Source of the DNA: an uncultured Oscillospiraceae bacterium
Lineage (GTDB): Bacteria; Bacillota; Clostridia; Oscillospirales; Oscillospiraceae
Direction: 5' to 3'
DNA length: 50,743 bases
NCBI GenBank assembly: GCA_947631845.1
Contig: CANRMY010000010.1
Location: 1 to 50,743 of the forward strand
Shown: piece by piece, positions 15,288-25,117 of the stretch
How the letters are laid out: each line of letters begins with the position of its first letter
Position numbering within the stretch: position 1 is the first letter of the stretch
Made by a program: the position numbers and the translations under genes
Notes under the pieces: model-generated
What the model saw: only the letters and a program-made list of their open reading frames with translations
Told to the model about the DNA's origin: nothing
Database searches by the model: none

Positions 15288-17615
15288 ATGAAAGCGATCG
15301 TAATGGCCGGCGGCGAGGGGACCAGGCTCAGGCCTCTGACGGAGGGGCGGCCCAAGCCTATGGTGGAGCTGTTGGGGCGGCCCGTGCTGGAGCGGACGGT
15401 GGACCTTCTGAAGGCCAACGGCGTCCGGGACATCTGCTTTACCCTGCGGTACCTGCCCGGCCAGATCCGGGACTGGTTCGGCGACGGGGAGAAATTCGGC
15501 GTGAACATCACCCACCGGGTGGAGACGGAGCCCCTGGGCACCGCCGGAGGCGTCCGGGCCTGCCGGGACTTCATCGGCGACGATGAGGTGCTGATCCTCT
15601 CCGGGGACGCGGTGTGCAACTTCGATCTGAGGGCGCTGCTGGAATTTTATGAAAAGCGCCGGGCCGAGGCGGTCCTGGCCCTCTTCGAGCACCCGGAGCC
15701 CACCCGCTTCGGCCTGGTGATCACGGAGCCGGACGGGCGCGTCACCGCCTTTTCGGAGAAGCCCTCCTGGGACAGGGTCCTCACCGGCACGGTGAACACC
15801 GGCATCTATCTCCTCTCCCCGGAGGTGGTGGACCTTATACCGGAGGGGAAGCCCTACGACTTCGGCAAGGAGCTGTTCCCCCGGCTCTTACAGGAGGGGA
15901 GGCGGCTCTACGCCATGCCGGCCCAGAGCTACTGGTGCGATATCGGCTCCCCGGAGGCGTACCGCCGGTGCTGTGTGGACGCGGCGGCGGGCCGGATCGG
16001 CCTCGACCTGAAGGCCCCAGAGATACGCCCCGGCGTCCACGCCCATGTGCCGCTGGAGGGCGTGAAAGTGACGCCGCCGGTGTATGTGGGGGAGGGGTGT
16101 ACGGTGGAGACCGGGGCGGAGCTGGGCCCCAACGCCGTGCTCTCCCGGGGCTCCCACGTGGGCAAGGGCTCCCGGATCCGGGACAGCGTTATAAACGGCG
16201 CCTGGGTGGACCGGGGCTGTGTGCTGGACGGGGCCATCGTGGGCCGGGACGCCAGGATCGGCGCCGGCGCGGGCCTGGGCCGGGAGTGCGTGGTGGGGGA
16301 CGGCGCCCACATCGGCGATAACTGTGTCCTGGCCCCCGGCGTGCGGATCTGGACGGACCGGCAGGTGGCGGCGGGCCGCCGGGTGTCCCGGAGCGTCACC
16401 GGGGAGACGCCGGCGGAGCCGGCCCGCTTCACCGACCAGAGCACCCTCCGGGGCGTCCTGGGCGTCTCCCTGACGCCGGAGATCGCCCTGGCCCTGGGCG
16501 CGGAGCTGGGGCGGGACGCCCGGGTGGGCGTGGCCTTTAGCGGAGGCAACGGGGCCAGGCTTGTGGCCGACGCCCTTCTGTGCGGCGTCTCCGCCTCCGG
16601 AGGCGAGGCCGTCCGGCTGGACGCGGGCTTTGAGGCCCAGCTGGCGGGCGTGGCGGGTCTCTTTGCCCTCGCCTCCGCCGTCTTTGTGCGGCAGGCGGGG
16701 GAGGAGATCACAGCCGTCTTTATGACCGGGGCGGGGACGCCTTTGAGCACGGAGAGGCGGCGCAAGCTGGAGGCCGCCGTCGGCGGCGACCACCCCCGTC
16801 CGGCCCCAGAGACTGGCGGGGCCTCCACCGTCTCCGGCGCGGCCAGGGCGTATATCTCCGGCGCGGTGGACATGCTCCGAAGGGCCGTGGGGCCTCGCCC
16901 CGCCATCTCCCTGGCGGTGACGGGCCGGAACGCGGAGAACAGGACGCTCCGGTGTGTTTTGGCGGGCCTGGGTTTTACGGTGGGCAAGGTGAGGCCCGGT
17001 ACGGCCTCCTTCTCTCTGCTGCCCGGCGGCTTCGCCTTTGAGGCCAGGGACGAGCGGGGCCGGGAGCTGGATCCCCGCCACGCCCTGGCGGCGGCGGCCC
17101 TGGCGGCCATGCGCCTGAAGCTGTCGCCCCTGGCCGCGCCCCGGGAGCTGCCCGCCGCCGCGGAGCGCCTGGCCGTCCGGTACGGCTGTACGCTGATCCC
17201 TGCCGGCGGCCCCGGCTGGGAGGAGCTGTGGGAAAAACAGCGCTGGCTCCGGGACGGGACAATGGGTGTCGCCCTGATCGCCTCGGTGATGGCAGGGGAG
17301 AGGACGGAGCTGGCCTCCCTCTACGATGACCTGCCGCCCTTTGAGACGGCGGAACGGCGGGTGGAGCTGGGCCTTTCCAGGGCCAGGGCCATGGAGCTTC
17401 TGCGGGCGGAGAGCGCGGAGATGGCCGCGGAGCTTTCCGGCGGCCTCGCCCTCACTACCGGCCGGGGGCGCGTCCGCTTCGCCCCCACCTTCGACGGCGC
17501 GGCCCTTCATGTGCAGGCGGAGGCCGTCAACCGTGAGACCGCCGACGAGCTGGCCTGCGGCGCCGAGTCCCTTCTGCGCTCTATAGAAAAGCGGGAACAG
17601 CAGGGGAGACCCTGA
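15288..17615 (+). CDS. sugar-1-phosphate nucleotidyltransferase fused to a degenerate phosphomannomutase domain
   Basis: The 775-residue protein matches the layout of proteins annotated mannose-1-phosphate guanylyltransferase/phosphomannomutase. Residues 1-235 form a nucleotidyltransferase domain with AGGEGTRLRPLT, the lysine in GRPKPMVEL, LSGDAVCNF and GTVNTGIYLL. About 250-370 is a left-handed beta-helix of hexapeptide repeats. The rest resembles the phosphohexomutase fold but lacks its active-site motifs: the phosphoserine loop TASHNP is replaced around EEITAVFMTGAG, and no DGDxDR metal loop is present where FEARDERGREL aligns. So I expect an active nucleotidyltransferase and an inactive or regulatory mutase domain. 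The nucleotide and sugar cannot be read from sequence. The ATG at 15288 has a GGGGGAG site upstream. Confidence 0.8.
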   Translation: MKAIVMAGGEGTRLRPLTEGRPKPMVELLGRPVLERTVDLLKANGVRDICFTLRYLPGQIRDWFGDGEKFGVNITHRVETEPLGTAGGVRACRDFIGDDEVLILSGDAVCNFDLRALLEFYEKRRAEAVLALFEHPEPTRFGLVITEPDGRVTAFSEKPSWDRVLTGTVNTGIYLLSPEVVDLIPEGKPYDFGKELFPRLLQEGRRLYAMPAQSYWCDIGSPEAYRRCCVDAAAGRIGLDLKAPEIRPGVHAHVPLEGVKVTPPVYVGEGCTVETGAELGPNAVLSRGSHVGKGSRIRDSVINGAWVDRGCVLDGAIVGRDARIGAGAGLGRECVVGDGAHIGDNCVLAPGVRIWTDRQVAAGRRVSRSVTGETPAEPARFTDQSTLRGVLGVSLTPEIALALGAELGRDARVGVAFSGGNGARLVADALLCGVSASGGEAVRLDAGFEAQLAGVAGLFALASAVFVRQAGEEITAVFMTGAGTPLSTERRRKLEAAVGGDHPRPAPETGGASTVSGAARAYISGAVDMLRRAVGPRPAISLAVTGRNAENRTLRCVLAGLGFTVGKVRPGTASFSLLPGGFAFEARDERGRELDPRHALAAAALAAMRLKLSPLAAPRELPAAAERLAVRYGCTLIPAGGPGWEELWEKQRWLRDGTMGVALIASVMAGERTELASLYDDLPPFETAERRVELGLSRARAMELLRAESAEMAAELSGGLALTTGRGRVRFAPTFDGAALHVQAEAVNRETADELACGAESLLRSIEKREQQGRP

Positions 17616-18050
17616 TCCGCCCTCCGGCGGCCCGACGCACCATCGAATTCCCCGGTAATCCACCCCCCAACGCCGTACGGGCCGCCGCCCTCGGCGGCCC
17701 ACGAATTCCAGGCGCATTTCGTTCACCGCACCCGTACGGGCCGGACACCCGGCCGGCCCGACGCACTGTCGAATTTCCTTACGCGCCGTCGTCAAAAAGG
17801 TTGCGGCTCCGCCGCATATTTGAAAATCGGGCCGCCTGGAGAGGCGGCCCCTACAAGGTTGTACGATAATCCGGTAGTTAACCGGGACGGGCCGCCGCCC
17901 TCGGCGGCCCCTACGGGTGCGTTGTTCGATAAAATACGGAAATTCGATACACGGGCCGGCCGGGTGTCCGGCCCGTACGGATGCGTTTTGCCCCGGTAAT
18001 TCAACGGTGCGTCGCGTGGTCTGATGACCACATCGATCCCTACATACTCT
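17616..18050. repeat. palindromic repeat cluster 4
   Basis: Units in order: a partial unit (about 17617-17634), B plus (17679-17700), A plus (17738-17759), hairpin D (about 17792-17826), B minus (17829-17850), B minus (17889-17910), A minus (17953-17974) and a decayed C (about 18018-18040). B-to-A spacing is 59 bases. The gap has no gene; the promoter of the next gene follows it. Confidence 0.85.
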
Positions 18051-18087
18051 CGCCGGCGTCTTTAAAAAAATATTTTCATTTTACCTG

Positions 18088-18116
18088 TTGCAGAAGCCGC
18101 TGAAATCACCTATAAT
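18088..18116 (+). promoter_or_regulatory. promoter of the lipoprotein-asnS unit
   Basis: TTGCAG (18088-18093) and TATAAT (18111-18116) are 17 bases apart. The whole block resembles the promoter at 39708-39736, including the spacer CCGCTGAAAT. Confidence 0.75.
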
Positions 18117-18162
18117 AGTACCTTAGAGCTTAAACGCAGCGCATGGGAAATGTGGGAATACG

Positions 18163-18918
18163 ATGAAAAAGATACTTTCCGCCGCTCTGGCGGTTTTCAT
18201 GATATGCGCCCTGGCCGCCTGTCACCGGGGCCCCGCCAATCAGGTACACTCCGCCGCCGATCTGGCGGGCAAGACAGTGGGCGTGCTGGATGGGAGCCTC
18301 TCCGAGGCGTACATGACGGCCTACGGCAAGGCGGAGATCAGGACATACCCCGATCCGCGCTCGCTGGCCGCCGATCTGCGCTCCGGCGCTGTGGACTGCG
18401 CCCTGGTCAGCTCCGAGGACGCCGGCAGCGTGGCCCGGTCGGGCCTTACCACTCTGTCCGAGCCCTACGCCGACGACGACTACGCCATCCCCGTCTCCAT
18501 TGAGAACAGGCTGATGATTGAAAACCTGGAAAACGCCATGATCTTCCTGCGGGCCTCCGGCCAGCTGGGGGCCATCATCGACCGCTGGGAGAGCGGGCGC
18601 GGCACGGGGGACTATACGGCGGACAACGACTACGAGCAGATCACCGTGGCTATCAGCGCCGACGTCTACCCCTACGCCTTCTACGACGAGAACGGGAACC
18701 TGGCGGGCATCGAGGTGGACGTGGTGCGCGCCCTGGCCCACCGGCTGGAGCTGGAGCCCGTCTTCAACGTGGTGGCCCCGGATATCCTGCTGTATATGGC
18801 CGAGAGCGGCAAGACCGTGTTCGCCATCGGCCGCATCGCCGCCGATCCCAACAACCGGGCGGTGGCCTTCACGTCGTCCTATCTGCATTCCACACAACTC
18901 ATCGTTGTGAGAAAATAA
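18163..18918 (+). CDS. substrate-binding lipoprotein with permuted SBP_bac_3 lobes
   Basis: A 251-residue predicted lipoprotein with signal peptide and lipobox LAAC (Cys20). It resembles amino-acid ABC-transporter binding proteins, but with the order exchanged. Residues about 30-145 match the usual second lobe plus C-terminal helices ([32 protein letters not shown]). Residues about 156-251 match the usual N-terminal lobe ([32 protein letters not shown], ending LIVVRK). No permease or ATPase gene is adjacent, so its partner is unknown; it could also act as a sensor. It is separated from asnS by 11 bases and probably co-transcribed. The ribosome site is weak (GGGAA). Confidence 0.75.
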   Translation: MKKILSAALAVFMICALAACHRGPANQVHSAADLAGKTVGVLDGSLSEAYMTAYGKAEIRTYPDPRSLAADLRSGAVDCALVSSEDAGSVARSGLTTLSEPYADDDYAIPVSIENRLMIENLENAMIFLRASGQLGAIIDRWESGRGTGDYTADNDYEQITVAISADVYPYAFYDENGNLAGIEVDVVRALAHRLELEPVFNVVAPDILLYMAESGKTVFAIGRIAADPNNRAVAFTSSYLHSTQLIVVRK

Positions 18919-18929
18919 GAGGTAACCTT

Positions 18930-20354
<1,425 letters not shown>

Positions 20355-20380
20355 TCGCACCGCGAATTCCCCACACGCCC

Positions 20381-20568
20381 CATTCAAAAAGGTTGCGGCT
20401 TCGCCGCCATTTGAATGGACGGGCCGCCAAGAGAGGCGGCCCCTACAACATCGCCGGAAGACCCTCAGTCAACGCTGTAGGGGCCGCCTCTCCAGGCGGC
20501 CCGACGCACTATCGCTTTTCCCGCAAATCTCCCCTTAAACGCCGTACGGGCCGGACACTGGCCGGCCC
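20381..20568. repeat. palindromic repeat cluster 5 (D-B-B-A)
   Basis: Hairpin D (20380-20418, outer stem CCATTCAAA/TTTGAATGG, inner GCGGC/GCCGC), B minus (20421-20442), B plus (20481-20502) and A plus (20548-20568) fill the gap between asnS and the AAA+ gene. Confidence 0.85.
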
Positions 20569-20598
20569 CTTCCCACACCCGCATTGAGGTGACGCATC

Positions 20599-21771
20599 AT
20601 GTCAGATAAAAAGAAATCCAAGACCTACGGCACCAATATCGATTTCAACGCCTTCAATCTCCGCCCCGCGGCCTCGTATCTGGACGATATCAAGCGCCTC
20701 AAGGACGAGCTGACGGTATCTCTGACGGGCTTCGGCTCCACAGTGAAGCCGGAGGAGAAAAAGCCCGCCGCGCCCAAGGTCTCCACCCCCGACAGGCCCG
20801 GCGTGGAGCCTGTCAGCTTTGAGCCTCTGCAAAGCTCCATGGACGAGGCCAAAAAGGCGGCGGACGAGCTTTTGAAGGAGATGGAGAAGGGCGCCGGCGC
20901 GCTGGGCCCGGACGCCCCCAAGACCGAAGCGGAGAAAAGCCCTGAGAAGCCCGACCTTGACAAGCTTTTGGCGGAGCTTGACGAGCTTGTGGGCCTGGAG
21001 GATATCAAGAAGAACGTCCGCAGTCTCATCAACCTGGCCAAGGTGCGCAAGCTGCGGGAGGAGCACGACCTGCCCACCCCGGCCATGAGCCTGCACCTGG
21101 TGTTCATGGGCAACCCCGGCACCGGCAAGACCACGGTGGCGCGGCTCATCGCCCAGCTCTACTACGCCATCGGCGTGCTCTCCAAGGGCCAGCTCATCGA
21201 GGTGGACCGCTCCGGCCTGGTGGCGGGCTTCGTGGGCCAGACGGCTATCAAGACCGACGAGGCCATCAAGAAGGCCATCGGCGGCGTGCTCTTCATCGAC
21301 GAGGCCTACTCCCTGGCTGCCAACACCGGGGAGAACGACTTCGGCCGGGAGGCCATCGAGACGGTCCTGAAGGGCATGGAGGACAACCGCCGGGATCTGG
21401 TGGTCATCGTGGCGGGGTACGAGGAGCTGATGGAGCGGTTTATCAGCTCCAATCCGGGCCTTGCCTCCCGTTTCAACCGGTATTTCGTCTTTGACGACTA
21501 CACAGGCGCGGAGCTTTACCAAATCTTCCTCTCCATGTGCCTAAAAAACAGCTACAAGCTGACCGTTGAGGCCCAGGAGTACGCCAAAAAGCTCTTTGCC
21601 GACCTCTATGAAAACCGCGGCCCCAACTTCGGCAACGCCCGGGACGTGCGCAATATTTTTGAGAACGTCATCGGCGTCCACGCCGACCGGATCGCCGCCG
21701 ACCCGGACATCGACGAGCGCGACCTGACCGTTGTCTTCCGCGAGGACATTGAAAACGCGGCGGAGCTGTAA
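20599..21771 (+). CDS. AAA+ ATPase of the CbxX/CfqX (SpoVK-like) family
   Basis: A 390-residue protein with a charged, low-complexity N-terminal third (about 45-115, rich in Lys, Glu, Pro), then one AAA+ module. Walker A is GNPGTGKT (171-178), Walker B LFIDEAYSL (Asp234, Glu235), and an arginine-finger region SNPGLASRFNR follows. The closest families are SpoVK of spore formers and CbbX, the Rubisco activase. No Rubisco gene is near, so the target is unknown. GAGGTG before the ATG supports the start. It is flanked by repeat clusters on both sides and so likely forms its own transcription unit. Confidence 0.8.
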   Translation: MSDKKKSKTYGTNIDFNAFNLRPAASYLDDIKRLKDELTVSLTGFGSTVKPEEKKPAAPKVSTPDRPGVEPVSFEPLQSSMDEAKKAADELLKEMEKGAGALGPDAPKTEAEKSPEKPDLDKLLAELDELVGLEDIKKNVRSLINLAKVRKLREEHDLPTPAMSLHLVFMGNPGTGKTTVARLIAQLYYAIGVLSKGQLIEVDRSGLVAGFVGQTAIKTDEAIKKAIGGVLFIDEAYSLAANTGENDFGREAIETVLKGMEDNRRDLVVIVAGYEELMERFISSNPGLASRFNRYFVFDDYTGAELYQIFLSMCLKNSYKLTVEAQEYAKKLFADLYENRGPNFGNARDVRNIFENVIGVHADRIAADPDIDERDLTVVFREDIENAAEL

Positions 21772-22221
21772 CGTTTGCCCGAATCCCCGGCGCATTTCGT
21801 ATAACGCGCCCGTACGGGCCGGACACCGGCCGGCCCGTGGCACCGTCGAATTTCCCGGAACGCCCCCGTTCAAAAAGGTTGCGGCTCCGCCGCCATTGAA
21901 ATGAACGGGCCGCCGTGGGCGGCGGCCCGTACGGTGCATAACGAAAAATTTCCGGGAATTCGATACACGGGCCGATCAGGTGATCGGCCCCTACAGAGAC
22001 ATTGTGCGTATAAAATAATGCACATAATTTTGGAAGGATTTCCCTCCTGTAGGGGCCGATGACCACATCGGCCCACACGCCGAGCTCCGAATTTCTCGCG
22101 CGCCCCGGCCGAATTCCCGGAAATCTTCCCCCGGCCCATGTAGGGGCCGCCTCTCCGGCCGGCCCGACGCACCATCGAATTTCCCTTAACCCCCCCATCC
22201 CACGCCAAGGAAGGTGAAGCC
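21772..22221. repeat. palindromic repeat cluster 6
   Basis: Units: A plus (21816-21836), hairpin D (21865-21909, outer stem CCCGTTCA/TGAACGGG), B minus (21907-21928), C minus (21969-21990, perfect 10-bp stem), C plus (22053-22074) and a hybrid unit (22144-22165) whose left half is B and right half is A. No gene or clear promoter is seen in these 450 bases. Confidence 0.85.
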
Positions 22222-23175
22222 GTGATCGTTCTGGATTTGGAATTTAACAGCGGATTGTACGAGCCGGAGAATCTGGACGAGATCCTGCAGATCGGCGCGG
22301 TCCGGGTGGACAGGCTGGGCGGGCCTGTGCGGGATGTCTTCAACGCCTACATCAAGCCCCGCGTCCACAAGCGCCTTTCCCCCGGGGCCAGGGTGCTCCC
22401 GGAGTTGGAGGAGAGCCTGAAGCGGGGCCGCCCCTTTGAGGAGGTCTACCGGGCGTGGCTCACTTTTATCGCCGGGGAGACGGACTTTGCCGAGTGGGGG
22501 AGGGACGATTTCAAGATCCTCTGCCGCAACGCCCTCCACTACGGCCTGGAGCCGGTGTTCCCGGAAAAATATACCGATATCCAATCCGCCTTCTCCAGGG
22601 CCCTGGGCGGCGTGAACACCGCCCAGCTCTACCAGGCGGCGGAGTATTGCCGTGTCCCCGACACCTTCGTTTTTCACAACGCCCTGCACGACGCACTGTA
22701 TACCGGCCTCATCGGCGGCTTCCTGCCGGAGGACGCCCTGGCGGCCTGCACCTTCCCCCTGACACGGGAGAACGTGCTCTCCCAGCCCCACCCGCTGCGC
22801 AAGCGGAAGGGCACGGTGCGGATGGGCCCGTTCCTCACCCGTGAGCTGGCGCTGAACAACATGGGCTGCCGCCGGGCGGTCTGCCCGGAGTGCCGCCGGG
22901 CGGAGCATGTGGCCAGCTGGCATACCAGGGACGGCGCCACCTACCTGGGCGCGGTGGACTGTCCCGACCACGGGCCGGTGCTCCGGCGGCTGAAGCTCAT
23001 GAGCGACGACACCGGCGCGTTCTGGACATATAACGAGACGCTCCCTGCCACGGACAAAAATTTGCGGGCCCTGGCCAAAGCCTCCGCCGGGGAGACCTTC
23101 GCCTGCTCCCGCCGCAAGGGCTCCCGCGCCCGCCGCCGGGACCGGCACGGCAAGAGGAAGGGGAAAAATACATAA
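22222..23175 (+). CDS. DnaQ-like 3'-5' exonuclease with C-terminal zinc-binding and basic tail
   Basis: The 317-residue protein has the DEDDh exonuclease motifs: DLEFNSG (Asp5, Glu7), Asp95/Asp96 in WGRDDFKIL, and HNALHDA (His152, Asp157). After the nuclease fold comes a probable zinc site with CPEC (Cys221, Cys224) and CPDH (Cys247, His250). The last 30 residues are strongly basic (RRKGSRARRRDRHGKRKGKN), suggesting nucleic-acid binding. The substrate is unknown; RNA trimming as in KapD/ERI-1-like enzymes is as likely as DNA. The GTG start follows AAGGAAGG. A good terminator lies at its end. Confidence 0.75.
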   Translation: MIVLDLEFNSGLYEPENLDEILQIGAVRVDRLGGPVRDVFNAYIKPRVHKRLSPGARVLPELEESLKRGRPFEEVYRAWLTFIAGETDFAEWGRDDFKILCRNALHYGLEPVFPEKYTDIQSAFSRALGGVNTAQLYQAAEYCRVPDTFVFHNALHDALYTGLIGGFLPEDALAACTFPLTRENVLSQPHPLRKRKGTVRMGPFLTRELALNNMGCRRAVCPECRRAEHVASWHTRDGATYLGAVDCPDHGPVLRRLKLMSDDTGAFWTYNETLPATDKNLRALAKASAGETFACSRRKGSRARRRDRHGKRKGKNT

Positions 23176-23210
23176 GCGGCATTCCGATCCAATGGAAATG
23201 CCGCTTTTTT
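23175..23210 (+). terminator. terminator after the exonuclease gene
   Basis: AGCGGCATT pairs with AATGCCGCT across a short interior region, followed by six T residues (23205-23210). It overlaps the stop region of the exonuclease gene. Confidence 0.75.
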
Positions 23211-23256
23211 AATGGATTCTCGAAATCCGAGAGAGATTTACGGTCTCATGGGTGGA

Positions 23257-23281
23257 ATTCTAACCGACGTAACCTTAGAAT
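23257..23281. promoter_or_regulatory. dyad, candidate operator/promoter of the XRE regulator
   Basis: ATTCTAA (23257-23263) and its perfect complement TTAGAAT (23275-23281) are 11 bases apart, 35 bases before the XRE gene. The right half contains a TAGAAT -10-like hexamer. Its position suggests autoregulation by the adjacent HTH protein (inference). Confidence 0.45.
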
Positions 23282-23315
23282 GGGATCATAAAAACCACCG
23301 AAAGGGGAGATCCAC

Positions 23316-24629
23316 ATGGAGAAAAAAACAATCGGCGGCTTCATCGCCGCCCTGAGACGGGCCAACGGCATGACCCAGAAGGAGCTGGCCGACCGGCTCA
23401 ACGTATCCGATAAGACCGTCAGCCGCTGGGAGCGTGACGAGGGCGCGCCGGATCTGAGCCTGATCCCGGTGATCGCGGAGGTCTTCGGCGTCACCTGCGA
23501 TGAGCTTCTGCGGGGCCAGCGCCGGTCCCCGGCGGAGCGAACGGAGGGGGAGGCCGCGCCGGAAGCCACGGAAAAAGGGGAGCGGGAGCGCCGGCGGATT
23601 TTGAAGTCCACCCTGGCGGACTTTAAAAACCGCTCCCTGATCGCCGTGTCCCTGGCGGCGGCGGGGCTGATCGCGGCCCTGATCTGCAACTTCGCCTTTC
23701 TGCGGGCGTCGCTGGGGGTCTACGCGGGAGCGCTGTTCTTCGTGGCCGCCGCCGTCTGCCAGATCATCTTCACCAACCGCGCCCTCTTCGCCGTGGACGA
23801 CGAGGAACCGGACACCCCGGAGAAGGCGGATTTCCGCCGCCGGGTGGTGATCTTGACTCGCAATGTCCTGGCAATCGCGGCGGGCCTTCTGGGCTTCACC
23901 GCCCCCATGGCGGCCGTGGATGCCTATCTGGGCCTGTCAGTGGCAACCGTATTCCTCTTCGGCGTTCCCTTCGCAGCTGCCTTCCTGGCGGCGTTCGCGG
24001 TCATATGGTATTTCGTCTACGCCCGCCTTGTGAAAAAGGGCGTGGTCGTCCTGGGGGAGCGGGAAGGGGAGATCTACCGCCGCAACCACCGGCTCAAGGG
24101 GCGCTGCGCCGGGATATTGCTGGCTGTGTCGCTGATGACGGCAATCGCCCAGGCCACCCTGAACCAGACGGAGCTGTGGATAAAAGGCACGGTGTTTGAC
24201 GACTACGAGAGCTTCGGGGCCTTTATGAAACAGGACGTCCCCGATACCTTCTACGGGGCGGAGCCGCCCTCCGACGTCTATGAGATCGAGTCCCCCGATG
24301 GGGGCTGGCAGTATGTCGATGTATACGGCAACGAGATCACCAAGGAGGAATATGACCGGCGACAGGAGGAATACTACCGGCGGGAGATCAAGGATGAGGA
24401 CGGGAAGGTGCTGTTTACGTACCAGGACCGGAACGGCGACGTGGTGCGGGTGAATTACAGCGTGAAAGACGGCTCCGCCCTGCCCATCACCGTCTATACC
24501 CGCCAGGATGTCTGGGCCGCCCAGGAGAAGGTGGATTACATCAACGCCGCCTTCATCGCCCTCTACATCCTGGACGCCCTCATCGCCCTGGCCGTGTATT
24601 GGTTCAAAAGAAGCCGGCAGGACGCGTAA
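23316..24629 (+). CDS. membrane-bound XRE-family transcriptional regulator
   Basis: Residues 1-65 are a Cro/C1-type helix-turn-helix (GMTQKELADRLNVSDKTVSRWERDE as the core, given here in overlapping parts: TQKELADRLNV and DKTVSRWE). A charged linker (66-104) leads to four hydrophobic segments (about 106-129, 133-153, 180-205, 208-238), another helix near 262-281, an extracytoplasmic domain (about 285-400) rich in acidic and aromatic residues, and a final helix (about 408-430). The layout suggests a one-component sensor that ties DNA binding to an envelope signal; no ligand can be named. GGGGAG lies before the ATG. It stands alone, followed by a long repeat array. Confidence 0.75.
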   Translation: MEKKTIGGFIAALRRANGMTQKELADRLNVSDKTVSRWERDEGAPDLSLIPVIAEVFGVTCDELLRGQRRSPAERTEGEAAPEATEKGERERRRILKSTLADFKNRSLIAVSLAAAGLIAALICNFAFLRASLGVYAGALFFVAAAVCQIIFTNRALFAVDDEEPDTPEKADFRRRVVILTRNVLAIAAGLLGFTAPMAAVDAYLGLSVATVFLFGVPFAAAFLAAFAVIWYFVYARLVKKGVVVLGEREGEIYRRNHRLKGRCAGILLAVSLMTAIAQATLNQTELWIKGTVFDDYESFGAFMKQDVPDTFYGAEPPSDVYEIESPDGGWQYVDVYGNEITKEEYDRRQEEYYRREIKDEDGKVLFTYQDRNGDVVRVNYSVKDGSALPITVYTRQDVWAAQEKVDYINAAFIALYILDALIALAVYWFKRSRQDA

Positions 24630-25117
24630 GGGCATTATGTAAAACGCACCCGTACGGGCCGGACACCCGGCCGGCCCGTGTATCGAATTCCCGCAAATCC
24701 ATCCTACAACCATGTAGGGGCCGCCCCTACGGCGTTTTAGGGGGATTTTGTGGGAAATGCGGCGGTGCGTCGGGCCGGCCGGTGTCCGGCCCGTACGGCG
24801 TCTGATTGAGCGGTTTCGTTAACGGATGTGTGGGCCGATGACCACATCGGCCCACACGCCGCACCACCGGATTTCCGAAAGCCTATCCTATAACCATGTA
24901 GGGGCCGCCCCTCCGGCGTTTTAGGGGGAATTTGTGGGAAATGCGGCGGTGCGTCGGGCCGGCCAGGTGTCCGGCCCGTACGGTGTCTGATCGAGTTGTT
25001 TCGTTAACGGATGTAGGGGCCGATGACCACATCGGCCCACACGCCGCACCACCGGATTTCCGAAAGCCTATCCTATAACCATGTAGGGGCCGCCCCTCCG
25101 GGCGGCCCGATCTTTAC
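24630..25117. repeat. palindromic repeat cluster 7 with 184-bp tandem array
   Basis: After an A unit (24656-24677), a segment of 184-185 bases starting at 24711 repeats at 24895 and begins again at 25080. Each period contains a B unit lacking its right arm, an A minus (24772-24792; 24956-24977), a C plus (24832-24853; 25017-25038) and a unique link (CACCGGATTTCCGAAAGCC). The array ends in a complete B unit (25087-25108). It lies between two convergent genes and has no ORF of its own. Confidence 0.85.

Noticed and set aside
18919-18929. T-box before asnS
   Set aside because: Only 11 bases separate the lipoprotein gene and asnS.
20599-21771. CbbX Rubisco activase
   Set aside because: No Rubisco genes are near; the family also includes SpoVK and other AAA+ proteins.
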